A stretch of DNA of 21,702 nt from positions 1 through 21,702 of the forward strand of contig CAMOER010000041.1 of NCBI GenBank assembly GCA_946612455.1, given 5' to 3'. The stretch's first letter is position 1. Every line of letters starts with the position of its first letter. Origin of the DNA: UBA3305 sp002373555. Lineage in GTDB: Bacteria; Bacillota; Clostridia; Lachnospirales; Lachnospiraceae. Made by a program: the position numbers and the translations under genes. Of this stretch, positions 7,924 through 15,074 are shown piece after piece. Under the pieces are notes generated by a model. The model worked only from the letters and a program-made list of their open reading frames with translations. It was not told the origin of the DNA and made no database searches.

Positions 7924-8835
7924 TTGAAACCTAAAAAAACAAAAAACGGCGGGAATACTTCCCTGGTATTCCGGAACCGCATGTATGTTTTTCTGATACC
8001 GGCACTTGCTTTCTTCCTGGTTCTCTGGATCTATCCGGTGCTGCAGCTTTTCTACTACAGTATCACGAACTTTAACGGGATCAATTATGATTTCGATTTC
8101 GTCGGCCTGAAGAACTATCAGAAGATCTTTGAAAACGGAACGCTTGTCAATTCCATCCGCAATACGCTGCTTTATGCCTGTGTGACGGTGGTCTTAAGCA
8201 ACCTGATCGGCCTTGCGGTCGCGATCGCACTGAATACGAAGATCCGTATGAAGGGATTCTTCCGGACCGCGTCCTATTTCCCGGCGCTGTTCTCCGCAAT
8301 CGTCGTCGGATTTATCTGGTCCTATGTATATATGCCCACATCCGGTATGATCGCAAATCTGGTCACTCTGTTCGGGGGCAACGGCGCAGCCTTCAACCCG
8401 CTGGGCAATTACCGCATCGCGCTGTTCGCCATCGCGATCGTGGAAGTCTGGAAGGGCTTCGGCTCTACGATGATCATCTATCTCGCCGGACTGCAGACCG
8501 TAGATGAAAGCGTCCTGGAAGCGGGACGGATCGACGGCTGCAATGAATGGCAGCTCACGAAGTTCGTCAAGCTCCCGATGATCGCGTCGACCATCACCAT
8601 CAACATCATCCTGTCGGTCATCAACGGCCTGAAAGCGTTCGACTACGCATTCATCATGACGAACGGCGGCCCCGGAAAATCGACCAAGACGCTGATGTTC
8701 CAGATCTATGAGATCGCGTTTACGGATCAGAAGATGGGCCGCGCCAGCGCCTTCTCGGTGGTTTCCTTCTTCGTGATCATCGCGATTACGATCGTTATGC
8801 TGATCATCATGAATAAGAGGGAGGTGGAGCTGTAA
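7924..8835 (+). CDS. ABC sugar permease, MalF/UgpA-like (CUT1)
   Basis: This is a 303-residue inner-membrane permease subunit. It has a short basic cytoplasmic N-terminus, then about six hydrophobic segments. The first is MYVFLIPALAFFLVLWIYPV, and the LFYYSITNFNG stretch after it is typical of the family. The ATPase-contact EAA loop is ESVLEAGRIDGCNEWQLTKFVKLP, and NGGPGKSTKTL precedes the last helix. I place the start at the TTG at 7924, because GGAG lies 6 nt upstream. A GTG further upstream at 7891 falls inside the hairpin, and the ATG at 7981 would remove the cytoplasmic tail. The stop overlaps the next start by one base (TAATG), so the two permeases are translationally coupled and form a heterodimer. 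No ATPase gene accompanies them; a shared MsmX/MsmK-type ATPase is expected elsewhere. Confidence 0.93.
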   Translation: MKPKKTKNGGNTSLVFRNRMYVFLIPALAFFLVLWIYPVLQLFYYSITNFNGINYDFDFVGLKNYQKIFENGTLVNSIRNTLLYACVTVVLSNLIGLAVAIALNTKIRMKGFFRTASYFPALFSAIVVGFIWSYVYMPTSGMIANLVTLFGGNGAAFNPLGNYRIALFAIAIVEVWKGFGSTMIIYLAGLQTVDESVLEAGRIDGCNEWQLTKFVKLPMIASTITINIILSVINGLKAFDYAFIMTNGGPGKSTKTLMFQIYEIAFTDQKMGRASAFSVVSFFVIIAITIVMLIIMNKREVEL

Positions 8836-9707
8836 TGGCATTGCCCGGAAAGAAAAAAGAAAAAGAGGCAGTCACCTACGCCAAAGTGACTTGGAAGATC
8901 GTGCTGCTTTATGTACTGATCACGGCTTTCTGTATCATTGTCATCGCGCCGCTGGTCATCGTATTCTCCAGTTCCCTCCGGAGACCGGAGAATCAGAATT
9001 CACCGCTGATGCTGTTCATTGAGTTCAGCGGCGCCAGCTATGTGCGGGCTTTCTCGCAGATGAACTATCCGATGGAACTCCTGAATTCGCTGATGACGAC
9101 CGGACTTGCGGTATTCTGCATCGTCGTGCTCGCGACCATGGCTGCCTATCCCATCGGGCGCATCAAATCCCGCATGGCAAGGTTCCTGTACTACTTCTTC
9201 ATTTCGGGACTGATCATCCCTTCGCAGATGGTCATCGTGCCGATCGCGCAGACCTTCCACAGACTGGGCATTCCGAATACGCGTTTCACGCCGGTGCTGA
9301 TGTTCATCACCTGTTCCCTGCCGTTCTCCGTATTCCTGTTCTCGGGGTTCATGAAGGGCGTGCCGGTGGAGGTCGAGGAAGCTGCCTATATCGACGGCGC
9401 TTCTTTGTGGAAGCGGTTCTCGGCAGTGGTATTCCCGCTGCTGAAGCCGGCTACGGTATCGGTCATCATCACGCAGGGCATGTGGATCTGGAACGATTAC
9501 TTCTATCCGATGGTATTCATCTCCAGACAGAACCAGTATTCGCTGCCGGTGGGCATGCTGCAGTTCCTGGGTGACAAGGAGAATCCGGCCCAGTGGAATA
9601 TCCTGTTCGCGGCGTGCGTACTGTGTGCGCTGCCGCTGATCGCGATCTTCATGATCCTGCAGAAGCAGTTCATCAACGGTATCGCGGCAGGCGCGGTAAA
9701 AGGATGA
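8835..9707 (+). CDS. ABC sugar permease, MalG/AraQ-like (CUT1)
   Basis: This 290-residue protein is the second permease subunit and partner of the preceding one. Hydrophobic segments include ILLYVLITAFCIIVIAPLVIVF near the N-terminus and LIAIFMILQKQFINGIAAGAVKG at the C-terminus; that ending is nearly diagnostic for MalG-type permeases. The EAA loop is EVEEAAYIDGASLWKRFSAVVFPLLKP. Typical inner blocks are FFISGLIIPSQMVIVPI and WIWNDYFYPMVFI. It starts on an ATG overlapping the previous stop, with a GGAGGTGGAG ribosome site inside the upstream gene. The length is normal. Specificity follows the binding protein and is unknown. Confidence 0.94.
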   Translation: MALPGKKKEKEAVTYAKVTWKIVLLYVLITAFCIIVIAPLVIVFSSSLRRPENQNSPLMLFIEFSGASYVRAFSQMNYPMELLNSLMTTGLAVFCIVVLATMAAYPIGRIKSRMARFLYYFFISGLIIPSQMVIVPIAQTFHRLGIPNTRFTPVLMFITCSLPFSVFLFSGFMKGVPVEVEEAAYIDGASLWKRFSAVVFPLLKPATVSVIITQGMWIWNDYFYPMVFISRQNQYSLPVGMLQFLGDKENPAQWNILFAACVLCALPLIAIFMILQKQFINGIAAGAVKG

Positions 9708-9714
9708 CGATATA

Positions 9715-9729
9715 TCCGCCCATGGCGGA
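9715..9729 (+). other. Small hairpin between permease and mini-binding-protein genes
   Basis: TCCGCC at 9715-9720 pairs with GGCGGA at 9724-9729 around a three-base loop. No T-run follows, so it is more likely an mRNA-stability or processing structure than a terminator. Confidence 0.4.
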
Positions 9730-9762
9730 GATTCGTACATAAGACGGGGGGAGAGAACGGTC

Positions 9763-10395
9763 ATGAACGGGAAACGGAAAGCGGGCAGCCTGTGGGACCG
9801 ATGGTATTATTTCTGGATGTACTACTGGATCCCGGCGCTGCTGCTGATCGTTTTCTCGGTCCTGGCCGTTCACTTTATTACAGCTAAGATTCTCGCGAAG
9901 GAAACGATCCTGTCAGTCATTTACTGTGACAGCCATATGGAACAGGCCGGAGAGGAACTGGGACAGAAGTATCTGGAAGCTGCGGAGGCGGATCCGAAGC
10001 GGCAGGAGGCAGTGATCCTTACGGATCTGATGCTCTCGGCGGAGGATGCATCTGATTTTGCGACAGGCAGCCTGGCCAGGATCTATACTGAGATCGGCGA
10101 CGGTACGCTGGATATCCTGGTGCTTGCCGAAGATGATTTCGCGCGGTTCGCGGACAGCGGGATCTTCCTGGATCCGGGAGAGTGCTGTCAGGGAGTGCCG
10201 GAAGCGTACCTGTATCGGGACAGCGGCGGAAACGCAGTCGGGATCAGTACATCCTGCCTGCCGCGGCTGGCATCATGGGGTGCATATCCGGAATGCGGCG
10301 GTGTGCTGGGGATCCTTTCCGCGGCACCGCACAAGGAAGCAGTGCGGGACTATTTAAACTATCTGATGACAAACGAAACGGAGGAAAGCAGATGA
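9763..10395 (+). CDS. Membrane-anchored small protein resembling a truncated sugar-binding protein
   Basis: I do not recognise a named family. The 210-residue product has a basic, aromatic N-terminus, one strong membrane helix at about 22-42 (WIPALLLIVFSVLAVHFITA), and an outside domain of about 165 residues. That domain has pieces that look like a type-1 sugar-binding protein. One is LSVIYCDSHMEQAGEELGQKYLEAA, like a first strand and helix. Another is GDGTLDILVLAEDDFARFADSGIFLDP, like the PDIV...L...LAEAGYLAPL block of the upstream lipoprotein. The end, LSAAPHKEAVRDYLNYLM, resembles a closing helix. The large second lobe is missing. The gene starts after a GGGGGGAG site and ends in an ATGA overlap with the YesL gene, so it belongs to the operon. 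It may assist sensing or transport as a partner of the kinase or of YesL; that is inference. Confidence 0.8.
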   Translation: MNGKRKAGSLWDRWYYFWMYYWIPALLLIVFSVLAVHFITAKILAKETILSVIYCDSHMEQAGEELGQKYLEAAEADPKRQEAVILTDLMLSAEDASDFATGSLARIYTEIGDGTLDILVLAEDDFARFADSGIFLDPGECCQGVPEAYLYRDSGGNAVGISTSCLPRLASWGAYPECGGVLGILSAAPHKEAVRDYLNYLMTNETEESR

Positions 10396-11000
10396 GCGGA
10401 ATATTTTCACAGGAAGGGAAACTGTCTTTGATCCTCGGCCGCGTCGGGGACCTGATCCTGCTGAATCTTCTGACGATCCTGTGCAGCATTCCCGTGGTCA
10501 CCTTCGGGGCTGCCGTCAGTGCCCTTTATTATTGTGTGCTGAAGATACAGCAGGGGGAGGAAGGCAGTCTCGGCAGGATGTACTTCAGCGCGTTCCGTGA
10601 TAATCTCCAAAAATCTTCCGTGATCGGTATCGCCGGTCTTGTCTGCGCCGGCCTGATCTGGCTGGATCTCAGGCTCTTTGCCGGATATACAGTCCAAGCG
10701 GCTGCAGTATACCGCGGTATCCTGCTCGTGCTTCTGGCTTTGGTGATCCTGTTCACCCTGTTCTGTCTGGTGACAGCGGGATGGTTCGAGAATACGCTGC
10801 GGAATACCGTGAAGAACGGCGTCCTGTTCTGCCTGATCCATCCGCTGATGTCGCTGGCTGTCGGGGCGCTGACGATCGCACCGGTGTTTCTGGTAATGCT
10901 GTCTTTCCGGCTGCTGTTTATTGTATTCCTGCTTGGGATCGCGGGGCCGGCTTATCTGAACGGCCTGTACTTCCGGAAGTTGTTTGCGAATGTCGCATGA
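10392..11000 (+). CDS. YesL family (DUF624) membrane protein
   Basis: This 202-residue integral membrane protein has about five hydrophobic segments. The DUF624 signature is clear near the N-terminus: GRVGDLILLNLLTILCSIPV then TFGAAVSALYYCVLKI. YesL proteins occur almost only inside carbohydrate operons with YesM/YesN-type regulators and CUT1 transporters, but their biochemical role is not established as far as I know. The chosen start overlaps the previous stop (ATGA), which supports tight coupling with the 210-residue protein upstream; a longer in-frame reading from 10182 would run through that gene and lacks a ribosome site. The C-terminal block AYLNGLYFRKLF is also typical. Its strict neighbourhood makes a transport or sensing accessory role likely. 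Confidence 0.9.
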   Translation: MSGIFSQEGKLSLILGRVGDLILLNLLTILCSIPVVTFGAAVSALYYCVLKIQQGEEGSLGRMYFSAFRDNLQKSSVIGIAGLVCAGLIWLDLRLFAGYTVQAAAVYRGILLVLLALVILFTLFCLVTAGWFENTLRNTVKNGVLFCLIHPLMSLAVGALTIAPVFLVMLSFRLLFIVFLLGIAGPAYLNGLYFRKLFANVA

Positions 11001-11032
11001 CCTTCCCGCTGCTTTGATGAAGGAGATTGGAA

Positions 11033-12580
11033 TTGATAGATCAGAAATTCATACCGAAAAACGATGCATCTCTGTTACGGAAAGCGCAGGCTCTGAAACC
11101 TGTGCTTTTTCATGAGACCGTAAGACCGTGCAGGATCTTCCGGCTGACGGAAAACGGATGTCCGGATCCGGACGCCGTATTGCCGGCCGGCTCCCCGGCA
11201 ATCCCGCTGAAAGCCGGAGAGGGGCTCTGTTTCGATTTTGGCAACCATCATGTCGGTCATATAAAGATCCGGTTCGGCAGCACGGGCAGTCATCCGGACG
11301 CGCCGGCGCTGATAAAGCTCCGGTTTGCCGAACGGCAGGAAGAGCTTATGGAGGACACTGCAGGATATAACGGGTGGATCTCAAAAAGCTGGATCCAGGA
11401 GGAAACTGTGCATGTCGATCTGATCCCGGGAACAGAGGTCCTGAAGAGACGATACGCGTTCCGGTATGTTGCAGTCAGCGTCGAAGCGGTTTCGAAGAAG
11501 TATGATCTGGTGATCGAAGAGGTGGAATGTGACAGCATCACTTCTGCAGAGGATGGCCGGCTGCCTGCGTATGCCCCGGCGGATCCGCAGCTGCGGGAGA
11601 TCTACCGGATCTGCCTGCGAACGCTCCGCGGCTGTATGCAGGATGTGTTCGAGGACGGCCCGAAGAGAGACCGGCGCCTGTGGATGGGGGATCTGCGTCT
11701 GCAGGCACTGGCAAATTACGCGGCATTCCGGAATAACGATCTGGTAAAACGCTGCCTCTATCTGTTTGCCGGGAGCCGGCAGCCGGACGGGAAGCTGTCA
11801 GCCTGCGTCTTTCATGAGCCGGTCCCGGAAGCGGACGACACATGTATGTTCGATTATATGCTGCTTTTTGTACCGGCTTTGTATGAATACTGGAAGGAGA
11901 CCGGTGACCGGGAAGCATTGGAGGATCTGTATGAGACTGCGCAGCTGCAGATCGATCTCGCCGCTGCCTTTCTCCGGGAGGACGGGACTGTCTGTACGGA
12001 ACTGACTCCGCATGTGTTCATCGATTGGGCGGAAGGCCTGAAGAAGGAAGCCGCTGCCCTGGCAGTGTTGATCTACTGTATGCGGTATGCCGCGGCGCTG
12101 GCGGCGGAAACCGGCGATCTGGAAAGAGAATCATTGCTGCGGAAAAAGATCGAAATACTGAAGCAGGCGGCGCTGCGGACGTACTATGATCCGGAGAGGA
12201 AATGCTTCACGGATGACGGACAGGCTGCGCTTGCCCTGCAGGTGTGGATGGTGCTGGCAGGCGTTGTGTCCGGTACGGAGGCCGCGGCGCTTCTGGCGCG
12301 CAGAGAAGCATTCGAGAGGGAATGTGCGATGATGACGCCGTATATGCATCATTATTATGTGATGGCGCTTCTTTCCTGTGGGATGAGGGAAGCGGCACTC
12401 GCACATATCCGAAGCTATTGGGGCAGCATGGCCGCTGCGGGCGCGGATACCTGTCCGGAGATCTGGGTACAGGATGATCCGGACGCTTCTCCGTATAAAG
12501 GAAAGGCAGTCAACAGCTATTGTCACGCATGGAGCTGCACGCCGGCGATGCTGCTGCCGGCATATTTTCCCGCGTTATAA
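11033..12580 (+). CDS. GH78-like six-hairpin glycosidase (alpha-L-rhamnosidase-related)
   Basis: This is a cytoplasmic protein of about 515 residues with no signal peptide. A beta-sandwich region comes first (GLCFDFGNHHVGHIKIRFGS, then LIKLRFAERQEEL), like the rhamnosidase domain before the catalytic barrel. The (alpha/alpha)6 barrel shows DGPKRDRRLWMGDL, with D208, D213 and D220 at the spacing of the acidic residues known in GH78 RhaB (Asp-x4-Glu-x6-Asp, from memory), with Asp in place of the central Glu. Near the end, CPEIW (E476) and NSYCHAWSCTPAMLL match the block that carries the second catalytic acid. It is shorter than most GH78 enzymes because extra sandwich domains are absent. The start is probably the TTG at 11033, 7 nt after AAGGAG; a TTG at 11027 is too close. 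It is the last gene of the transport operon and likely acts on the imported sugar. Rhamnose specificity is not proven. Confidence 0.82.
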   Translation: MIDQKFIPKNDASLLRKAQALKPVLFHETVRPCRIFRLTENGCPDPDAVLPAGSPAIPLKAGEGLCFDFGNHHVGHIKIRFGSTGSHPDAPALIKLRFAERQEELMEDTAGYNGWISKSWIQEETVHVDLIPGTEVLKRRYAFRYVAVSVEAVSKKYDLVIEEVECDSITSAEDGRLPAYAPADPQLREIYRICLRTLRGCMQDVFEDGPKRDRRLWMGDLRLQALANYAAFRNNDLVKRCLYLFAGSRQPDGKLSACVFHEPVPEADDTCMFDYMLLFVPALYEYWKETGDREALEDLYETAQLQIDLAAAFLREDGTVCTELTPHVFIDWAEGLKKEAAALAVLIYCMRYAAALAAETGDLERESLLRKKIEILKQAALRTYYDPERKCFTDDGQAALALQVWMVLAGVVSGTEAAALLARREAFERECAMMTPYMHHYYVMALLSCGMREAALAHIRSYWGSMAAAGADTCPEIWVQDDPDASPYKGKAVNSYCHAWSCTPAMLLPAYFPAL

Positions 12581-12585
12581 GAAAT

Positions 12586-12640
12586 ACCCCCGCCTTGCCA
12601 AATCAGCCTTTTGGTGCTAGATTATAGGGCGGGGGTTTTA
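12586..12640 (+). terminator. Operon terminator that also embeds the next gene's promoter and ribosome site
   Basis: ACCCCCGCC at 12586-12594 pairs with GGCGGGGGT at 12628-12636, followed by TTTTA. A second hairpin, GCCAAA with TTTGGT, forms inside. It ends the glycosidase operon. The G-rich 3' arm is also the only ribosome-site-like sequence ahead of the ATG at 12644, so readthrough mRNA would hide that site in the stem. Confidence 0.75.
12596..12623 (+). promoter_or_regulatory. Candidate promoter for the CPBP protease inside the terminator loop
   Basis: TTGCCA (12596-12601) and TGC-TAGATT (extended -10, hexamer 12618-12623) are separated by 16 bp. Transcription would start near 12630, giving a very short leader that carries only the 3' arm of the terminator and leaves GGGCGGGGG free for the ribosome. 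Confidence 0.5.
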
Positions 12641-12643
12641 TCT

Positions 12644-13537
12644 ATGAACGCTAACGATTACGGCCGCCGCGCATGGCGGCTTCTTTATCCGATACTGATT
12701 TATTTCGCAGTTTATTATGTGATCTATGTCTGCGGCGGCATCATCGGGATGACGGTGTCGTTCCTTGACATGGAACGCACGGGCGTGAATCCGGATGTCT
12801 ATGTGCTGATCGAACGCACCTACCAGGCGGTCGGAAGCTATTCCCTGCCGATGTCGCTTGGCGCGGCAGTCATCGTGATCCCGATCTTTGTACTGCTCAT
12901 CCGTTCGGACAGGAAAGCGGTTGCAGCGCCTGCCCATTATGAGGCTGTGCCGGCACCGTTTTACATCCTCTGCGGACTTCTCGGCGCAGCGGCCTGCCTG
13001 GCCATCAACGGTCTGCTGATGATCAGCCGGCTGACGACTCTGCTGGCCCCCGAACTGGAGCAGGTCGGGAACAGTCTGTATCAGGGACAGTATTTCCTGG
13101 AGATCCTGGTGACCGGGATCGTCATGCCGATCGTCGAGGAACTGCTTTTCCGCGGCCTCATCCAGAACCGGCTCAGGGAATATCTGAAGCCCGGGCATGC
13201 GATCGTGCTTTCCGCCGTCTTCTTCGGCTTCTATCACGGCAATACGCTGCAGGTGATCTATGCGCTTCTGATCGGCCTGCTGCTGGGTTATGTGTATGAA
13301 AAGTTCCACAATCTTGCCGCGCCGGTCGCGCTGCACTGCTTCGCGAATATCGTGTCCGTGGTCGGCTCGGAAACACCGCTGCTCGACCGGATCTTTTCGC
13401 AGGAAAATGAGATCGCTCTGATGCTTACGACCGGCATCTGCTGCGCAGCGGTGCTCCTGTTCATCTATCTTGTGAATGAGAAAGTCAATCCTTCCCAGGT
13501 GCGAAACGTACAGGAAGAAAACCGGGAATCGCTTTGA
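12644..13537 (+). CDS. CPBP family intramembrane glutamic/metallo-endopeptidase (CAAX-like, Abi)
   Basis: This multi-pass membrane protein of 297 residues has about seven to eight hydrophobic stretches and all CPBP motifs. These are EELLFRG with E165, E166 and R170; FFGFYHGN with H198; and HCFAN with H231 and N235. Family members process prenylated or other membrane peptides; in Gram-positive bacteria many are linked to bacteriocin immunity or protein maturation, but the substrate here is unknown. The ATG at 12644 is preferred to the upstream TTG at 12611, because the latter lies in the terminator loop and has no ribosome site. The C-terminal tail (KVNPSQVRNVQEENRESL) is hydrophilic, and its coding DNA overlaps the end of the opposite lipid-kinase gene by 53 nt. 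No partner gene on the same strand follows. Confidence 0.92.
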   Translation: MNANDYGRRAWRLLYPILIYFAVYYVIYVCGGIIGMTVSFLDMERTGVNPDVYVLIERTYQAVGSYSLPMSLGAAVIVIPIFVLLIRSDRKAVAAPAHYEAVPAPFYILCGLLGAAACLAINGLLMISRLTTLLAPELEQVGNSLYQGQYFLEILVTGIVMPIVEELLFRGLIQNRLREYLKPGHAIVLSAVFFGFYHGNTLQVIYALLIGLLLGYVYEKFHNLAAPVALHCFANIVSVVGSETPLLDRIFSQENEIALMLTTGICCAAVLLFIYLVNEKVNPSQVRNVQEENRESL

Positions 13538-14387
13538 CTTTGAAGGAGGTCACGTTCCGTGTGACCTCGCCGTCCGTGTGGAAGGCGAGCGCTGTATCCA
13601 CCGTGATCTTTGCCGCACGGCAGCGGTAAGTGTGCACCCAGGGCAGCTTCACATGCAGTTTGAAGAGGCTGGCCGCCAGCGTCAGGAAGAAAAGGAATCT
13701 GTTCGCAGCGGTCACGGCGGTGATATCGATCTTTCCGTCGCAGGGATCCGCATCCGGCGCGAATGCAAATCCGCCGCCCTCGTACGGCAGGCAGTGACAG
13801 GAAAGAAATGCAAGATTCTTAAGACGTATTCTTTGATCGGGAAGAGTCAGCCATGCGTTGGCTCTTTTGTACGTAAAGATGCCTTTGATCCCGTTCAGGA
13901 TATAAGCGATGGTGCCGAGGCCATACGGGCTCAGGCGCTTTTTGAGACGGCCGGCATTGATCATGTGACAGACGGCGGCGTCATAGCCGATGCCGCAGCT
14001 GACCGTGAATTTCTTCGGGGCGTATCCTGCGGGCTGTGCGATGCCGGTATCGAGGCGTCTTACGGAACTGCCGGGTCCGTATGCTGACAGGACGTATTCC
14101 GCGCCTTTCCGGATGCCGGTCCCCCGGGCAAAATCGTTGCCGGAGCCGGAGGGCATCAGGAGGATGGGCGCCGGGAAATCCTTCGGGATCATATTGACGA
14201 AACGGTTGATGCTGCCGTCCCCGCCGATGAGGATGACGGAATCATCCGCTGTCAGACCGGACAGATCTGCCGGGGTATCCGCATGCAGGATGCTGTACGG
14301 CGTTCCGGAAGCAGAAAGAAGCGATTTCAGTTCGGCGGCGCTTTCGGCACCGTGGCCGGAGTTTGGATTGTAGATAATGTAAAGCAT
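13485..14387 (-). CDS. Diacylglycerol kinase catalytic-domain (DagK/YegS-like) lipid kinase
   Basis: This 300-residue protein begins at once with the catalytic domain: MLYIIYNPNSGHG (phosphate-binding strand and loop), then ILIGGDGSINRFVN with GGDG at 55-58, and PSGSGNDFARG at about 79-89. A second domain carries the usual closing blocks GGGFAFAPDADPCDGKIDI and DGE near the C-terminus. Such proteins phosphorylate diacylglycerol or similar lipids at the cytoplasmic membrane face; the substrate here is not readable and could be sphingoid or undecaprenol-like. The length is normal for DagB-type enzymes. The ribosome site (GGAGCG) is moderate, and an extended -10 box lies upstream. The 3' end runs 53 nt into the convergent CPBP gene. 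No separate terminator was seen. Confidence 0.92.
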   Translation of the reverse strand: MLYIIYNPNSGHGAESAAELKSLLSASGTPYSILHADTPADLSGLTADDSVILIGGDGSINRFVNMIPKDFPAPILLMPSGSGNDFARGTGIRKGAEYVLSAYGPGSSVRRLDTGIAQPAGYAPKKFTVSCGIGYDAAVCHMINAGRLKKRLSPYGLGTIAYILNGIKGIFTYKRANAWLTLPDQRIRLKNLAFLSCHCLPYEGGGFAFAPDADPCDGKIDITAVTAANRFLFFLTLAASLFKLHVKLPWVHTYRCRAAKITVDTALAFHTDGEVTRNVTSFKVKAIPGFLPVRFAPGKD

Positions 14388-14418
14388 GATGGAGCGCTCC
14401 GTGTGTTAGGATAGCATT

Positions 14419-14427
14419 AGTATACCA
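14419..14427 (-). promoter_or_regulatory. Extended -10 promoter of the lipid-kinase gene
   Basis: On the minus strand TGG-TATACT (14427 to 14419) lies about 32 nt before the ATG. A weak -35 (TTATCT at 14447-14442) is 17 bp upstream. The same TGTGGTATACT string precedes the sensor-kinase operon. Confidence 0.55.
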
Positions 14428-14494
14428 CACGGATGTATGGAAGATAAGATTTCTTTTGCTGTCAATATATTGAAAGATGCAGCGGGAGAGAAAA

Positions 14495-14783
14495 GTCTGC
14501 GGGCGTGCATAGAGAAGTGTGCAGAGCAAGTTTAAAGTCTTAGGCTGTGCACAAAGACACTTGAAAATGAAATTAAGGTCTTGGGCTGTGCACAAAGACA
14601 CTTGAAAATGAAATTAAGGTCTTGGGCTGTGCACAAAAACACCTGAAAATGAAATTAAGGTCTTGGGCTGTGCGCAGAGAAACTTGAAAATGAAATTAAG
14701 GTCTTGGGCTGTGCACAAAGACACTTGAAAATGAATTTATGGTCTGAAGTTGTGCACAGAGAAGTACACAAAGCAAGTTTATG
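14495..14783. repeat. Tandem array of 41/42-bp repeats (five core units plus diverged ends)
   Basis: Five adjacent 41-bp units start at 14537, 14578, 14619, 14660 and 14701. Each begins GTCTTGGGCTGTGCAC, continues AAAGACACTTGAAAAT and ends GAAATTAAG, with only zero to a few changes per unit. Diverged 42-bp units flank them at 14495-14536 and 14742-14783; these two resemble each other (GAGAAGT then AGCAAGTTTA) more than the core. A further decayed piece begins at 14784. Each core unit holds the palindrome TGTGCACA inside a GTCTT/AAGAC hairpin, and a short A/T-rich tail. There are no variable spacers, and 41 is not a multiple of three, so it is neither CRISPR nor repeated protein. The 684-nt gene-free gap around it also holds the lipid-kinase promoter and the MATE leader. 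Confidence 0.9.
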
Positions 14784-14979
14784 GTCTTTGGTCTGTGCAT
14801 GAATGGCATGTCAGTTTCCAATTAGGTCCATTTTTCATGAATAATTGCCGGTTTTTTAGCTCTTACGGAAAAAGAGCAGGACCATAAAAAGTCCGTAGAA
14901 GCTCATGAAGCACATTTGAGACCATAATAATTCTATATCGAATATACTTGCACCAATCGGATAAGAAAATGCCTCAAAA

Positions 14980-15074
14980 CAGCTGGCGGGAAGCTGAGAA
15001 ACAGCATTGGGGGAAAGGAAATGCTTTAATTCAGCTGACAGGAAGCTGAGAAACAGCATCGGAGGAACGGAATG
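14980..15074 (+). repeat. Duplicated leader segment with two ribosome-site/ATG copies before the MATE gene
   Basis: Copy A (14980-15023) and copy B (15032-15074) share GAAGCTGAGAAACAGCAT exactly, and 27 of their first 30 bases match. Both end in a purine-rich ribosome site and an ATG. Copy B's ATG starts the MATE exporter. Copy A's ATG opens a two-codon frame (ATG CTT TAA, 15021-15029). Each copy has a GCTG/CAGC mini-hairpin. The leader may be a decayed duplication or a translational control. Confidence 0.75.

Noticed and set aside
14242..14601. 119-codon minus-strand frame starting within the tandem repeats
   Set aside because: It overlaps the lipid-kinase start in another frame, and the repeat unit is not a multiple of three. 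There is no ribosome site.
14495..14783. CRISPR array
   Set aside because: Units are contiguous 41-bp copies with no unique spacers, and no cas gene is present.
14916..14948. Promoter for the MATE gene (TTGAGA and TATACT)
   Set aside because: The spacing is 21 bp, too long for a housekeeping promoter, so no call was made.
14856..14970. Riboswitch upstream of the MATE gene
   Set aside because: Small hairpins exist (GCTCTT/AAGAGC and TACGGA/TCCGTA), but no known riboswitch core could be recognised, and no expression platform beyond the duplicated leader.
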